Part shown: positions 22,151 through 34,730 of the stretch, piece by piece
Position numbering within the stretch: position 1 is the stretch's first letter
Layout of the letters: every line of letters starts with the position of its first letter
From: Manihot esculenta
Taxonomy: Eukaryota; Streptophyta; Magnoliopsida; Malpighiales; Euphorbiaceae
DNA length: 64,000 nucleotides
Direction of reading: 5' to 3'
Assembly: GCF_001659605.2 (NCBI RefSeq)
Contig: NC_035163.2
Span: 29,414,158 to 29,478,157, forward strand
Position numbers and translations under genes: made by a program
The notes under the pieces: model-generated
The model's database searches: none
Seen by the model: only the letters and a program-made list of their open reading frames with translations
Told to the model about the DNA's origin: nothing

Positions 22151-25100
22151 ATGAATGATGATAAAAACACTGAACCAGTGACTAATTTAAGCCTCGCTCA
22201 GGGTCATTCCAATCAGTGCATTCAGAGAATTTTGAACAATGAGGATCCAGGTGCAGGTGCAAATGCAGCTTCAAGGGTAGACATGACATTTGTGGCCACC
22301 GACCCCCTGTCCGAATTGGTTTGGTCTCCCCAGAAAGGTTTGAGTCTTAGATGTGCCGATGGAAGTTTCTCCAACAAGAAACCCTCTCTTTTATGGGGTG
22401 TGGGATCTACCAAAATGGGAAGTGGATCTAGTTCTGATATGCCTACCTCTAATAATAACAAACCTATCAATGAAAAAGATTTTATGGGATCTCTAGCAGC
22501 ACGAAATATTGGCAGTGAAGTGGCAGGAGGAGATAATTACATTATATCTCCTACAAGCAATGCAGGTATCATGCCATTGAGTGGATCAAGTCATGAACTC
22601 AGGACAGGTAATGATGTATTGTTTGAAATGCCCTCAGAAGTATAATGCCAACATATTTAGTACGTTCCAAATCTTTGTCTTAAATTACTCAACATGTCTC
22701 ATGTGACGGCAGCTGGTGATCAGGCAGAGGAAATGAAAAATGCAACGGACATTTCTTTCCTACAGAGAGAGGATCGAAATAATAAAGGTGAAGATATATA
22801 TGATTCAGTTGATCTTCAAATGGCTGAAATACATGGGCTAAGAGAAAACAAATTTGCATTATGCCATCTTTGCAATTTCGTTTAGCAACATAGGAAACTG
22901 TATCCAGATGATAACTATAGATATGCCCAACAGTTCTTGTAGCTGGAGTGGTAAAAACACTTGCTTGTTTGGAAATGAATTATTCTTCTTGTTCTGGAAA
23001 TGGACTAAGCTGAATGAATGCTTTATACTTCCAGTAATTGGGAAAAATTCTTGAGAGTTCCTAAATTTCTACTAATGCAATACCAATGCTAGATTTTTTA
23101 TTGTCTTTTTCAAGCAGCTTGCATCTGATGTAAAGCAAGCTAAGATTTGTTTTTCTTCGTCTTATATGTATCTTAGGCTCTCAGTATCAGAAGATAATGT
23201 AGCTTTGCCTTTTGACTTTCTCTTGCCTGACTAAAATGGCATTGATTTCTCCTTTTGTCAATTGAAACAGACAAAACCGGACTGGAAGTGGTACAAAATA
23301 ATCAAAAGGAACCTATTGGCAGCGCTACAAATGTTGGTGATAGGAATCATGCTTTAGGAATGGAAATTGTTTTGGCCTCTGAAATTCATAGTGTAAAACA
23401 ATGTGAAGCTTATGATACTAAAATGCAGAATAAAGGAAAAGGACTCGAAGAATCAACTTCAGTTATAGGCAAAGAAAGCAAAAATACAATTGTCATTGAG
23501 GCCCCTGGAACTTTTCCCTTGGAAAGATTGGAGTCGACTGCTGAGAATGATTTAGAAAGTCCACTTGGTGAAAATGTTTATGATCGGACAACTAGGATTG
23601 TACCATTGGAATCTGCTGATAGAGGTGAAATTAACACTCGGCAGAATAATGAGTTACTTCCCATAGACCTGGCAGTTAAACAGTCTCCCACTAACAGAAG
23701 AATCCAAAGGGACAAGAAAGGCAAATGTAAGGCCTTATCTGATGGAGATGCAAATGAAATCATGTTAAATGAGGAGGATGGGAGCCACGAGAGTGTTGAA
23801 AGCTGCAACAGCGCTGGGCTATTTTCAACTGGAAAACGGCCATGGAACTTTGAGCAACAATTGATTGTAGGGAGCAAAAGAGTAAAAAGGCAAATCCAAG
23901 AAAGTCCTAGTTCTTCATTAATCATCAAACAAGATAGCTCATTCATGAATTGGATCTCAAACATGATGAAGGGTTTCTCGAAATCAAGTAAAGGAGAGGT
24001 ACCTTCTCTTTCTCCTGCCCTTGCAAATTGCAGTAACAGACATGATAATCCTGATCAGAATCTTATTACATGCAACAGAAACGAAGATACTGGGTCCAAA
24101 ACTATAGGATTCCAGTCCATTTTTCAGTCCTTGTATTGCCGAAACACAAAAGTGCAAGAAGTTGCCTCATCAAATATTGATCATCCAACAGAAGGATTGA
24201 AAGAACAGGAGCTGGATAACAAGATATGTGATTTGAATGCTACTCCAATAGCTTGTCGTTTGAAGACTGGTAATGTTTACAAACGGTTTCTGCCATCAAA
24301 TGATAGATTCAATGAGTCTGCATCTGGCAGTCAAGCAAGTCCAGTGATCCATTGTAAAGATTTAGCTATGAACTTTGCTGTCATTCAGGAAAACAACAGG
24401 AGTAACTTGTTAGTGAACAAAAGTTCATGCAATTTGGCAACTGATAAGGGGAAAGATGGAACAAGCTCCAATTCTTCTCGGGATAAACATAAGAAATACA
24501 GTTTTGAGAAAATTGATTGTGGACCACCATTTGAAGGAAAGACAGCCTGTAACTTTGGTCCCAAAGGTGATCCATTGGAAAGTTTGTGGATAGCTCGGTT
24601 TACTCCAAAAACTTCTGGTCCTTTGTTGAACCAGGATCCTTCCAACAAAAGTACTGGTGAGGCTCTTGACTGCTCTTCTGATGACCAGAGGCAGAAACCT
24701 CAAGTGCAGAACCCTCTTTGTTCGTTTGATGAACATGAAAATGAAGAGCCTCTGCATGAGGGAAATAGTGGTACTGCTGCTGAGTCTTTATTTGGTCCCT
24801 ATAGAATCAAAGAATTCCATGATGAGAAGTCCATGTATAAACAAAACCCTACCAAACCTTCTCCAAGCTTGAAAAATTCAGAGGCAATGGCTTCTGTCTT
24901 TGCTAGGCGATTGGATGCCCTCAAACACTTAACGCCATCAAATGAACCAGATCATGCAGCTCATGCAACTGTGATCTGCCTTTTTTGCGGCGTAAAGGGT
25001 CACCAATTGCAAGAATGTTCAGAGATAACTGATACGGAGCTTGAAGATATTCTGAGAAATATGAATTCATATAATGATGTAAAAGAACTGCCTTGTGTTT

Positions 25101-26865
25101 GTATCAGATGCTTTCAGCTCAATCACTGGGCTGTTGAATGTCCCATTGCATGCTCAAGAGTGAGGAATCAAACAGAATGTGATGCATCTTTGGTCAACCA
25201 ATGCCGTCCTAGCAAAATGCAGCTTGATGCAAGAAATGAAGACCATACAAAGATAAAAGAAATTGCTGCTGGTTCACTTGCACTTTGTGATAGGCATGAT
25301 TCTAGAATGGAGAAAGATCTGAATTTGGCCTGGAAATTGAATGAAGCTGCTAATTCTGGAGAAATGAAATTGAATGCAAAACTTGTTGGCAAAGAAATTG
25401 CTTCAAGTTCCAGGGAGAAAAAGTTGAAAGAAAACCTAGTGGCACCTTTATATGAATCTAGCAATAGCCAGATATCTGATGTACCAAATGGAATCTTTGA
25501 TGCCATAAGAAAGCTTCGTTTGTCCAGAACAGATATTCTCAAGTAAGTAGATCATATTAATCAATCTGTTTTTCCTACCAAATTTTGGGAACTTCACCTA
25601 GCAATTAGCTTGTAAGCATTAAATGACGTATCATTCTAAATGAATTCCAAAAATGGTAAGCTTGGTTAGTTCTGTTCCTTCTGAAATTATTTGCATCATA
25701 GATGATTGGAAATGGGTAAAACTTTTCTAACCATTGGATTGATCTTTCTGTTTAATTTTAGACAAACGGATAAGAAGACATTGCTTTGAGACCGTTTAAT
25801 AGATATGATGCATCTTTACACACACCAGGAAGTTGAATTTACTATCCGAATAACTCAGAGTGTCTTTCACAGATTAGTGAAAAATTGCTCATGTTTATGA
25901 GATACATTGCTATGGAAAATATTAGATGAATTGTCAATACAATGCTAAAGCTTCAATCCCCACGGTGAAGAGTGAATTTGACATTAGCACCTAAAATAAT
26001 TAGCAACTCAAATATTCGGATGCTTTAGGAACATCAAGCATCTATTCCTTTTATTTTCTAGAACCTTCTGAAACGATTTCATTTTTGCATTTTAAGCTCA
26101 TAGCCATAAATCACTTCTTATATCTTGATGATTATGTTGCATGGGCATCAGATGGATGAACTCCCACATGCCACTCTCACATCTTGATGGTTTTTTCCTG
26201 CGCTTGCGGCTCGGAAAGTGGGAAGAGGGACTTGGGGGAACTGGATATTATGTAGCCTGCATTACTGGTATGGCTAAAATCTTATACTCTGTACCCCTTC
26301 CATTGAGTTGAATTGTTGACGATTTTCACATTTATTACCTCAATATTTTGTTCGGGTGGCAAACCACCTGTGCTAGTGTTTCGCAGTGGCTAATCAAGCA
26401 ATTTTTTTTATTGTTCGAGTTGACAGGAGCACAAATGGATAATTCGCCACAGAAATCCAAAAAATCTATCGGTGTTGATGTAGGTGGAATCAAATGTCTA
26501 GTTGAAAGTCAGTATGTCTCCAACCATGGATTCCTTGAGGTAAACAAAATGGACTTTGATTTTCCGGCTTGTTGCTTCAAATGCTCATTCTGAATTTATG
26601 TCTAAGCTAACAGCTTGAATTAAACTTTGATCTATTTATTTCTGTTAGAATTCATGAGCTCAAAACCATTCGTGGGCTGCAATAAATTTATTTAAGCTAT
26701 TTCTTGTAGCTTATCTTTTCTTGAACTTGTGGCTGAATCCGAAACTGAATTTTGCAGGATGAGCTTGTGGCGTGGTGGTCTGCTACCTCAAGGAGTGGCC
26801 ACAAGTTGCCTTCCAAAGAAGAGTTAAGATTGAAAGTTGAAGAGAAGAAAATGTTAGGATTTTAG
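22151..26865 (+). CDS. TZP: TZP, tandem zinc-knuckle/PLUS3 protein
   Basis: Six coding exons: 22151-22607, 22713-22787, 23271-25542, 26152-26267, 26427-26539, 26758-26865, phases continuous, about 1046 residues (Arabidopsis TZP is shorter, about 830). Near the N-terminus is the conserved block DPLSELVWSPQKGLSLRCAD. The long middle exon is low-conservation and polar. Two CCHC zinc knuckles follow, CLFCGVKGHQLQEC at ~747 and CIRCFQLNHWAVEC at ~788, then a PLUS3 domain in the last exons (KLRLSRTDILK, WMNSHMPLSHLDGFFLRLRL, GKWEEGLGGTGYYVACI, DELVAWWSATSRSG). In Arabidopsis TZP (At5g43630) is a nuclear protein acting in light signalling and morning growth with phytochromes. The start MNDDKNTEPVTNLSL is chosen by similarity; an out-of-frame ATG at 22078 lies just upstream. 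Confidence 0.9.
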
Positions 26866-28240
26866 GCAAAACTTATTTGCAGATGATAGTTCCAAGTAGT
26901 TTGGAGTCAATTCTTACACAAATGTAAAGTTACAAGGATGTCAAAGGTGAGCCATGTTTGATCAAACATTTAACAGTTGATCCAATGGCCGAAGGTTAGT
27001 ATGCATAAGCTTAAACAGTCGACAAATCATCATCGTTGCAAGACTGTCCATCAAATCAAAGCTATGAACCCAAATCAAAGAGACAACGACTAGAATCGAA
27101 AACAACGTACGTGCATATAGAAGAAAAAAGCCAGAAAGTAGATATGAACATGTTAAAATATAAATATATGTTAAGCTCTAAGCTGAATAAGATTTGACAG
27201 ATATGATGATGGTGATATTAATTTATCATGTATAATTTATTAATCATTGTTCAATATTTCTATTGAATAAAAGAAAATCCCTTTTTCTTGAAACACTGAG
27301 TAGGCATTTTAATATTATATATGTCAACTAGGGTTTATAGGATGATGAGTTCTTACCTTGTTTTTCTGATTATTGTAAAATATACCTTCTCTGTTGGTCC
27401 ATCTCTTTTTCACCATGGAAGCACAAGTTCAAGCCAAGTCCTCCATTTGTTTATCTAAGAAAATATTTTCTTTAGTCAACTAAAAATATTTTTATATTAA
27501 AAAAAAAATTAAATCATTTTAAAGAAAACAAATTTCTCTATTTCCATATTCAAATGATTTATCATTTTCTATATTTTGAAAAGTTTATTAATACTACTAT
27601 ATTTAAATATAAATTATTTTTTAAAATAAATATAACTAAAATATAATTATTTAAACAAAGTTGAATAAATCATTAATCAAGAATAATATGTTGTACAAAT
27701 TAAAATTAAAATTAAAATTCCAATAATTGCTCATTATTTCTCCAATAAGAAAAATGTTTCTATTCACGATTGACACAAACACGTATGGAATATGTGCGTA
27801 TCACATGAATAGTTTATTTAATGAAATAAAGCTAAATGTGCAATAAATTATTAAAATAATTCAAATAATTCTTCCACAATCATACATAAATTTTACTTCT
27901 TTTAAAATATTTTAGATAAAAATAATTAAATTCTTTCATTTTAGATATGAGAATTGATAAAGAAAAATCAATATAATTTTATTTTTATAAACTTTTTTAC
28001 TCTGAACATGGATTTAAAAGGTTCAATTTAATTTATTTTATTTTTACATCCTTTAATTAAAGCACATCAACAAGGCAAAAGCCAAGCTAAAGAAACAAAG
28101 ACAGATAAAATAACATTCTCTTCTTACTCTGATCTGCCAGAAAAGCAAATAAAAGGAAACAAAAATAACAAATAAAAACCCCAAAACCATCACATCACAT
28201 AAGCTAAAAAAGGAGAACCCACCCTCTAGCGGAAGAAACG
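26866..28240. other. Intergenic DNA after TZP
   Basis: TZP 3' flank to about 27300, then A/T-rich sequence (27475-28070). No gene or clear repeat is recognised. From about 28080 the composition shifts towards leader-like, leading into the P-loop gene. Confidence 0.5.
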
Positions 28241-28516
28241 ATGATATTTCCCCCTGCCCAAATGAGGCAGGGAGAAATTGGCGAACAACAGGTAAAAGGA
28301 AACGTTCCCAAAAGCAGAAGTCTCTAAAGAGAAATTTCTCTCTCTAGAAAGTCTAGAAAAAGAAGGTTAGCAGGACACCCTTTCTGGCTTTCTATAATTT
28401 AAAAAAAAAAAAGAAAAAGAAAAAAGCTTGCTATAATAACCCAATGAGTGTAACCAGTCTAGTCATCAAGAACTCTAACTCCAATTCAACAAGATGGAGC
28501 ATGGCGAGCCTCTACC

Positions 28517-28546
28517 TACTCTCTCTCTCTCTCACACACACACACA
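28517..28546. repeat. Compound microsatellite (CT)n(CA)n
   Basis: A CT run passes directly into a CA run upstream of the first recognised coding exon of the P-loop gene, probably in its leader or first intron. A further (CA)n lies at 28989-29006 just inside an intron of that gene. Confidence 0.9.
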
Positions 28547-28595
28547 GAGCCATTTATATCACTAACAGAGATTTCTTTGCTTTGTTCTTCTCCAG

Positions 28596-31500
28596 GTTAT
28601 GGGCATGGATTAATCCCAAAGCTCGACAGAACAGAATCTGGCCATGTTGAAAATCTTGAAAGTTTCTCTCACTATGTTGGTAATTATTTTTTTCTTCTTT
28701 GTCCTTTTTTTGTGTTGTTTATCAAAGAGAGTCATACTATAAATTTTGAACGTGGCTGCAGCTAGGCAACTGGGATTTCCAGATCCAAATGAGTGTCCAC
28801 AGCTATGCAAATTGGCTCATGATTATTTGAGGAATCCCAAGAATTGTGAGCATAACTTCTATGAGTTTTTTGCTAATAAAGCTGAGGCTGAGTCTTTGTA
28901 TGTGAAGCTTATAGAAGAGTTTGAAAGATGCATCCTCAGTTACTTTGCTTTCCACTGGTCTCAGGCTTCTCGTTTGATCACTCAGGTAAACACACACACA
29001 CACACATATGCTCATCCATCATCTTTCATATTATAAGCTAAAGGACTATAAGATAATTTTATATGGCAGGTGATCGATGATGATGAATCAGAGAAGAAGC
29101 CAAAGCTGAAACACTTAATATTGGCAGCTACTAGGTAATTGCTCCATCTCTTATTCTAATGTGTTTGCAAATTTTATATTGCATCCTTCTCTGTCATGCT
29201 CCTCTTCTTTAATATTATATTATATAACTTATCCTTTTTAGCAACTTAAATAAGAAATTTTCCATCGTACCAGTTCTAAACCTAAAGAAATGATTTGGAA
29301 AAAGCTTTCAGATTAAAGCTGAATTTCATCGCCTTTGGACTAAATAAATCAAATGAATCAAGAAATTTATGTTCTTCTTTTTTTGCCATGGTTATGTCAA
29401 AATTTTTATTCTCGGCTAAACTGTGATTAAAAGTTAAAATTTTGGATTAATTTGAACAAAAAGTTGAAAAATAGGTGAAATGAGTATTTAGCAAAAACAC
29501 TTCTAACAATTGTACATAAAACTTTTTTATTTTTTTTCTTAACAAGTCTACTCTCTAAACTATAGTCTAGTTTGCTGCAATTTTTCTGTAAGGATGATTT
29601 ATAACCGTTTGATTAATTTCTGAATTTTTTTTCCTACGAGGACAAAAAGGTTTACTATGATTCCATTAATCAATTTGTTAAACTTAATTAATACACTACC
29701 ATACCAGCTCCACTTTTTATCATAAAATTAGCTCTGACCTGAAAATTGATTGATGTTTTATTTTCTATTATAATATAAATTAAATAAAAAATTATGATTT
29801 GGTTTTAATTTAAAATCAGTTTTTGGATTTGATTTGATAAAATAATATTAGTTTGATTCATGCATTAAAAACAATTTTTTAAAAAATTAAGAAGAAATAA
29901 AATTATTTTAAATAAATTTATTATGTATTCTTTCTCTTATATATATTTGGTTAGAAATTAAATTTTTAATTTGGGAATTATAATTAATTATGATATGTAT
30001 TTAATTAATTTTTACCCAAACAGCTTCCAATATAATACTATCACAAATTTAAGGTAATTTTATGTGAAATTCAGCTGTGGAAATAGTAATATATAAATTT
30101 TAATTTAATATTATTAAATAATTTATATTAATTATTTTAAATCAAATAAATAAAAAATTTAAAAATTATTTGAATTAATTTAAATCCAACTATTACTAAT
30201 TGGTATCAGCGCTCTCTTAAATTGAAAAAATTATATAAAGTTAGTGTATTTGTAAGGAAAAGACTATGGGTGTGGGAGCGAAATAAAATGAAATGGCCTG
30301 GAATATTAGCAAACCACACAGTATTTATAAATCGGAGCAGTCCAAAATAAGAGAGAGGAAAAATTATCAATATTTAAATAATTATATTATATAAAACAGT
30401 TATCAAGATGAATTTACGAAGCATATAGATAGCATGTCCTAGGTGGCTTAAAGAATTTTGAAATTAAATTACGTGGCTTAAATCCTCCAACGTCATCATC
30501 TTTGTCAGATTCCTCCATCTCCTTTCTCTTCGAGACAATTTCTCTCTGTACATCTTCCACGGTTTTATTAGCCTGACGAAGAACACCGTTCAATTCTTGA
30601 TTATTGCTCCTATTACTATGGTTTATCTCATTTGTCGCCGTTGTCACTGCCGGAGACGTTTGCGGGGTAGTGTTGCCGGGAGGAGAGGAGCAAGGGTATC
30701 AACAAGAGTAATTTGGGCGTTTAGGAGAGTAGACTCAGCAGGAGTGGGGTAGACGTTACGCAGGATGCCATTGACAGTCATTGTAGTCACCGCCGATTAA
30801 GACAACAATGGTGTAAGATTATGAAAGTTGCTTTTAATTTGATCAGAAGAAGCAGAAGAAAAAGAATTTAGTGACTTTGTTGAAGAAGAAGCAACAGATA
30901 CAGAAGCGGCAACAACAGTAGTAAAAGAAGAAGAAGAAGCGTATGGAGATTGAGCTGTTGCTGATGATGATGTCAGATCTGAACTCATCAACCCATTTCT
31001 TCAACTGCTTATCCATCTCAAAACCTTTTGAAAAGTGCATAGGGGAAGTGAAAGGCATCTCTGATTATATATACAAATCTATCATTGTTCGGATGCGGGG
31101 AAAAACCCCAACATGAACATCCCTAATAATCTGCATAATTTGAGTTGGTAGGAAACAAAGATTTGATAGGGTGACCAAGGACTTAAAGTTGACAAGGGTC
31201 TTCTCTACGCTGGTGGAGGAGATGAAGGCAATCAGCATGGATGATTCATCACATACTTCAGATTTGATGGTACCGGTGGCCCTCGGTGAGAGAAGTCCGG
31301 TGCTTCTCCTCATGGGTGGTGGTATGGGTGGTGGCAAGAGCACTGTTGTCACAAACATTCTCAAAGAGTAAATTATTTTAATCTCTATGATAATAGAATA
31401 TAAATTGAAGAGACAGCTGAACTCAGTGGAAGCTAAATTCAGAATTTGACAGGTTATTCTGGTCAGGAGTAGAACCGGTAGTAGTAGAAGCTGATGCATT

Positions 31501-32558
31501 TAAAGAATCAGATGTTATTTATAGAGCCATAAGCGCCATGGGATATGAAGATGACATGCTTCAAACAGCTGAACTGGTACTGTATCTCTCTCTATCTCTC
31601 TCTCTCTCTTTCTCTTGCTTATCAGATGTTAAATTAGCAGTAAACAATCTGGTTTATTAATTAGGTGCACCAATCATCAACTGATGCTGCATCATCTCTG
31701 CTAGTAACTGCGTTGAACGAGGGTAGAGATGTGATCATGGATGGTACACTCTCGTGGGAGCCTTTTGTTGAGCAGACAATTGCAATGGCACGTAACGTGC
31801 ACAAGTACAGGTATCGAATGGGGGTTGGATACAAGGTGGCTAAAGATGGAACCATTACTGAAAAATACTGGGAAAGAGAGGAAGATGATGAAATTCAGGA
31901 AAGGAAACCATACAAGATAGAGATGGTTGGAGTTGTCTGTGATGCTTATCTTGCTGTTGTTAGAGGCATCAGGTGTAAATCTAAACAGTCGCACTTGAAT
32001 CACATATTTTGTAGAGAATCTAATTGGAAAGGATAATTTTATTTGGAAATTGAACAGGAGAGCTATAATAACCAGAAGAGCTGTGAGGGTTAGTTCACAG
32101 TTGAAGTCTCACCAGAGATTTGCAGCTGCATTTCCAAGATACTGCCAACTTGTTGACAATGTCAGGCTATACTGCACCAATGCAGCAGGAGGACCACCTC
32201 TGGTAAGAATTTACCATTTTTCTTTTTTGTTTGCTTATGGAGATTCAGATTGGTCTTTCATGCTTTGCATTTCACAAAATCCCAACAATCTCCATTTTAG
32301 CCTACATTGATTTATGCAAATGCATGCATGCAGCTGATAGCAAGGAAAGATGGAGGTGGCAAGTTGCTAATTGATCCGGAAGAAATAAAATGCTTGACAA
32401 ATGCGAGCAGTTTGAATTCTGAGGCAGATTCTATCTACGAGCTTTACTCAGATCCTAGCCCAATGTATGAATCCGGCACAGTTTGGAAAGAGACCATCTT
32501 AGCCCCTTACAGGGCTGCCCTGCAATTAGAGCTCAAAATGACAATTGGAAACGATTGA
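28596..32558 (+). CDS. P-loop kinase with zeta-like domain (At1g06750/At2g30630 type)
   Basis: Eight exons recognised: 28596-28679, 28762-28985, 29070-29134, 31152-31367, 31453-31576, 31665-31972, 32058-32202, 32334-32558; phases join to give ~463 residues. The N-terminal region (LIPKLDRTESGHVENLESF, ARQLGFPDPNECPQL) is typical of a plant-specific family. A Walker A loop GGGMGGGKST follows in exon 4, then VVVEADAFKESD and DVIMDGTLSWEPF, as in zeta-type nucleotide/sugar-nucleotide kinases. 'Zeta' here names the fold; nothing shows that the plant protein is toxic. Its substrate is unknown. The first exon starts in phase 1, so an upstream coding exon is needed; no in-frame ATG lies in it. A candidate ATG at 28241 with donor at 28292 is one base out of phase, so the N-terminus is unresolved. 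Intron 3 (2 kb) holds an antisense gene remnant. Confidence 0.85.
30414..31058 (-). pseudogene. Antisense gene remnant inside an intron
   Basis: Read on the minus strand: MDKQLKKWVDEFRSDIIIS, a poly-Phe/hydrophobic stretch, an Ala/Ser-rich stretch, MTVNGILRNVYPTPAESTLL, NAQITLVDTLAPLLPATLP, then in another frame NEINHSNRSNNQELNGVLRQ and KTVEDVQREIVSKRKEMEES ... VGGFKPRNLISKFFK. Pieces in different frames follow in a sensible order, as expected of a small membrane-anchored, coiled-coil-ended protein gene broken by frameshifts. I do not recognise the family. It lacks introns in the readable part, so it could be a processed copy. Confidence 0.5.
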
Positions 32559-34440
32559 AAATCAGCCACCAACACGCAATTATAATAGCTTTAACTCTTT
32601 GTGAGCTGTTTGTGTATTTGGTTTTTCAATCGAAGAAGCTTACATGTGGTTATTATTTATTGTTATTAGGAAGCTAATAATTTCATTCAAATATATATAT
32701 TTTTTGAAATGGGATCGATTATTAAGAGAGTAAAATTCGATACTTTTCAAATTTATTCAGATACACTTATCACTGAATTAAATATGTGAGTGTAAATCTA
32801 ACTGATTTATTAATATATGATATGAGCTATTTGATATTAGAATATTCAACTATATTTTAATTTCCAAAACCTTAATTAATCTCATTACCATTAATATAAT
32901 CTTTAAAATTTTGTTAAATTGATTCTTCAAATTATTGCTTTACTTTGATTTTGTTTTTTCCCATTGAGACAATAAATTACCACATTATTTTATATTTTTT
33001 CTTATCTCTATTACCATAAAAATTACTTTGTTGTCTAAGGAGAAAGTTGTATTCTTAATTTATTTAATCTCCATAATATTATTCAAATTCTTAACGTCAC
33101 CCTATAATAAAATTCAAATATTTATTGAATTATTTTTTTAAAACCATTATCTTGATTCTAACATTTAAACTATCATTTTATACTTATATATATATATATA
33201 TATATATATTAATTTATTTTTAAAATATATTTAATGTTACATAGCATATTAAAATTATTATTATTATTATAATTTTCAAGTTTTATAAGGTGAAAGTACC
33301 TTTTTTTTTCAATTTTAATTAAATTATAATAAAATAAATATTTAATTAAAAGAATTTAAGTACAAAATGATTAAGTTTCTTAAATTTATATAAATTTTAT
33401 AAATAATTTAAAATTAGTTATTTTTTTTTTTGAAATAGGGGTTGAGGGAGTCGAACCTTAGACTTTTCAAAGCTACAGGATGCACTTTCCATCAGGTTAA
33501 GCTTTGGAGTGCAATTTAAAATTAATTATTAAATTTAGTTTTATTTTAATAATATAATACATATAACTAAAAATATATTAAATTTTTATTAATTTTTTAT
33601 AATATTATCAACTTTTCTCGAAAAATATCAATTAATAATTATTTAATTTAATTTTCAAATGAATTAATATTTCTTTTAATAGAAGTCACGTTTTTAATAA
33701 TTTCATACTTTTTCAATTATTTTTATAAAGTTTTATTTTGAATTGAATTTTATATTAATAGCACTAACAACTTTTGCTTTATATAAAATACTGAAATGAA
33801 AAATTTTAAAGTTATTCATAATTATAATTTTTAATAACTTATTAAAAACGAAATATATTTTTGATAATCCATTGTTTCTCTTCCGTTTCCCATTTATATA
33901 TATATTATATGAATTGTGTCTATATATTATAAATCAGCTAATGGGATAATCATATCAATTAAATTAATTAAAATATAAATTTGTAATTAATTTATTATTT
34001 TTTAAATAACAAATAATTAAAATTACATTATTTTATTTATTAATATCTATAATAAATCGCTTTAAAAATATCTTTATTTTTTTAGTTAAACTTCTTCAAA
34101 AAATATCAAAACTTCTTTAACATATGTTTTCCGTTTTTAATGTTTTTTAATATAAAAATCGGTTTAATTTTAAAGAAATTAATAATTGTAAAAATAATTT
34201 ATAATTTAAAAAATTTTATTTTATATAATTTATTTAAAATTATAATAAGAATAGAATTTAAATACATAAATAACTAAAAATTTTAAAATTAAGTGGACTC
34301 TAAGAATATTGTATATAATAAATTTAAATTAAATTAAATTAATAGCCAATTAAATTACATTTACTATTAAAGATATTATTAGCAATTTTAATATTCCTCT
34401 ATTTCTTCCCACATATATTGGCCAAAGCCCAATTTCGAAT
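32559..34440. other. AT-rich intergenic DNA with a SINE and a (TA)n tract
   Basis: Between the P-loop gene and RPS15 the sequence is very A/T-rich. It holds a perfect (TA)n run at 33186-33209 and a tRNA-derived SINE at 33421-33512. No gene is seen. Confidence 0.6.
33421..33512 (-). mobile_element. tRNA-derived SINE, short copy
   Basis: On the minus strand there is an A-box-like TAACCTGATGG and a good B-box GGTTCGACTCC, followed by a poly-A tail (poly-T at 33421-33431 on the plus strand). A 16-bp target duplication with one mismatch flanks it: AATTTAAAATTAGTTA at 33405-33420 and AATTTAAAATTAATTA at 33513-33528. It is too short and mutated to be a functional tRNA. Confidence 0.75.
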
Positions 34441-34665
34441 CGGACTGAGATTGGCCCATAAGGGCCGACAGCGAGAGAGACCCAAGATTTCCAGGGGGGA
34501 CCAAACATGAAATAAGAAGCTATGCAGACCCTTATATGCAAATATCAAATAATACTGGACTTGCTACTCTAGATTCTAGGGTTACGATGAGCTAATTCTC
34601 CAATTGGATATATATAACAACAATTTTGCTCGTCCTCTATTTCTTCTACTGAAAAACCCTAGCGG
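34435..34665 (+). promoter_or_regulatory. RPS15 promoter with site II and telo-box elements
   Basis: GGCCCAT (about 34453) and AAGCCCA (about 34424) are site II (TGGGCY) motifs in reverse; TAGGGTT (about 34577) and AAACCCTA (34654-34661) are telo-boxes. This pairing is characteristic of plant ribosomal protein and other growth-linked genes. A pyrimidine run (CTTTTCTCATTCCTTTTTCC, 34700-34719) just before the ATG resembles the leader of such genes. Confidence 0.7.
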
Positions 34666-34730
34666 TGACATATCCACCGAGCTTATTCCTCCAGTTAGGC
34701 TTTTCTCATTCCTTTTTCCAACCAGCTAGC

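Noticed and set aside
23578..25542. Several minus-strand frames of 64-128 codons opposite the large TZP exon
   Set aside because: They are shadows of the coding strand; the plus-strand frame has zinc knuckles and continuous phase with neighbouring exons.
33421..33512. Possible tRNA gene because of the GGTTCGA box
   Set aside because: It cannot fold into a full cloverleaf with an anticodon stem, has a poly-A tail and is flanked by a target duplication, so it is a SINE.
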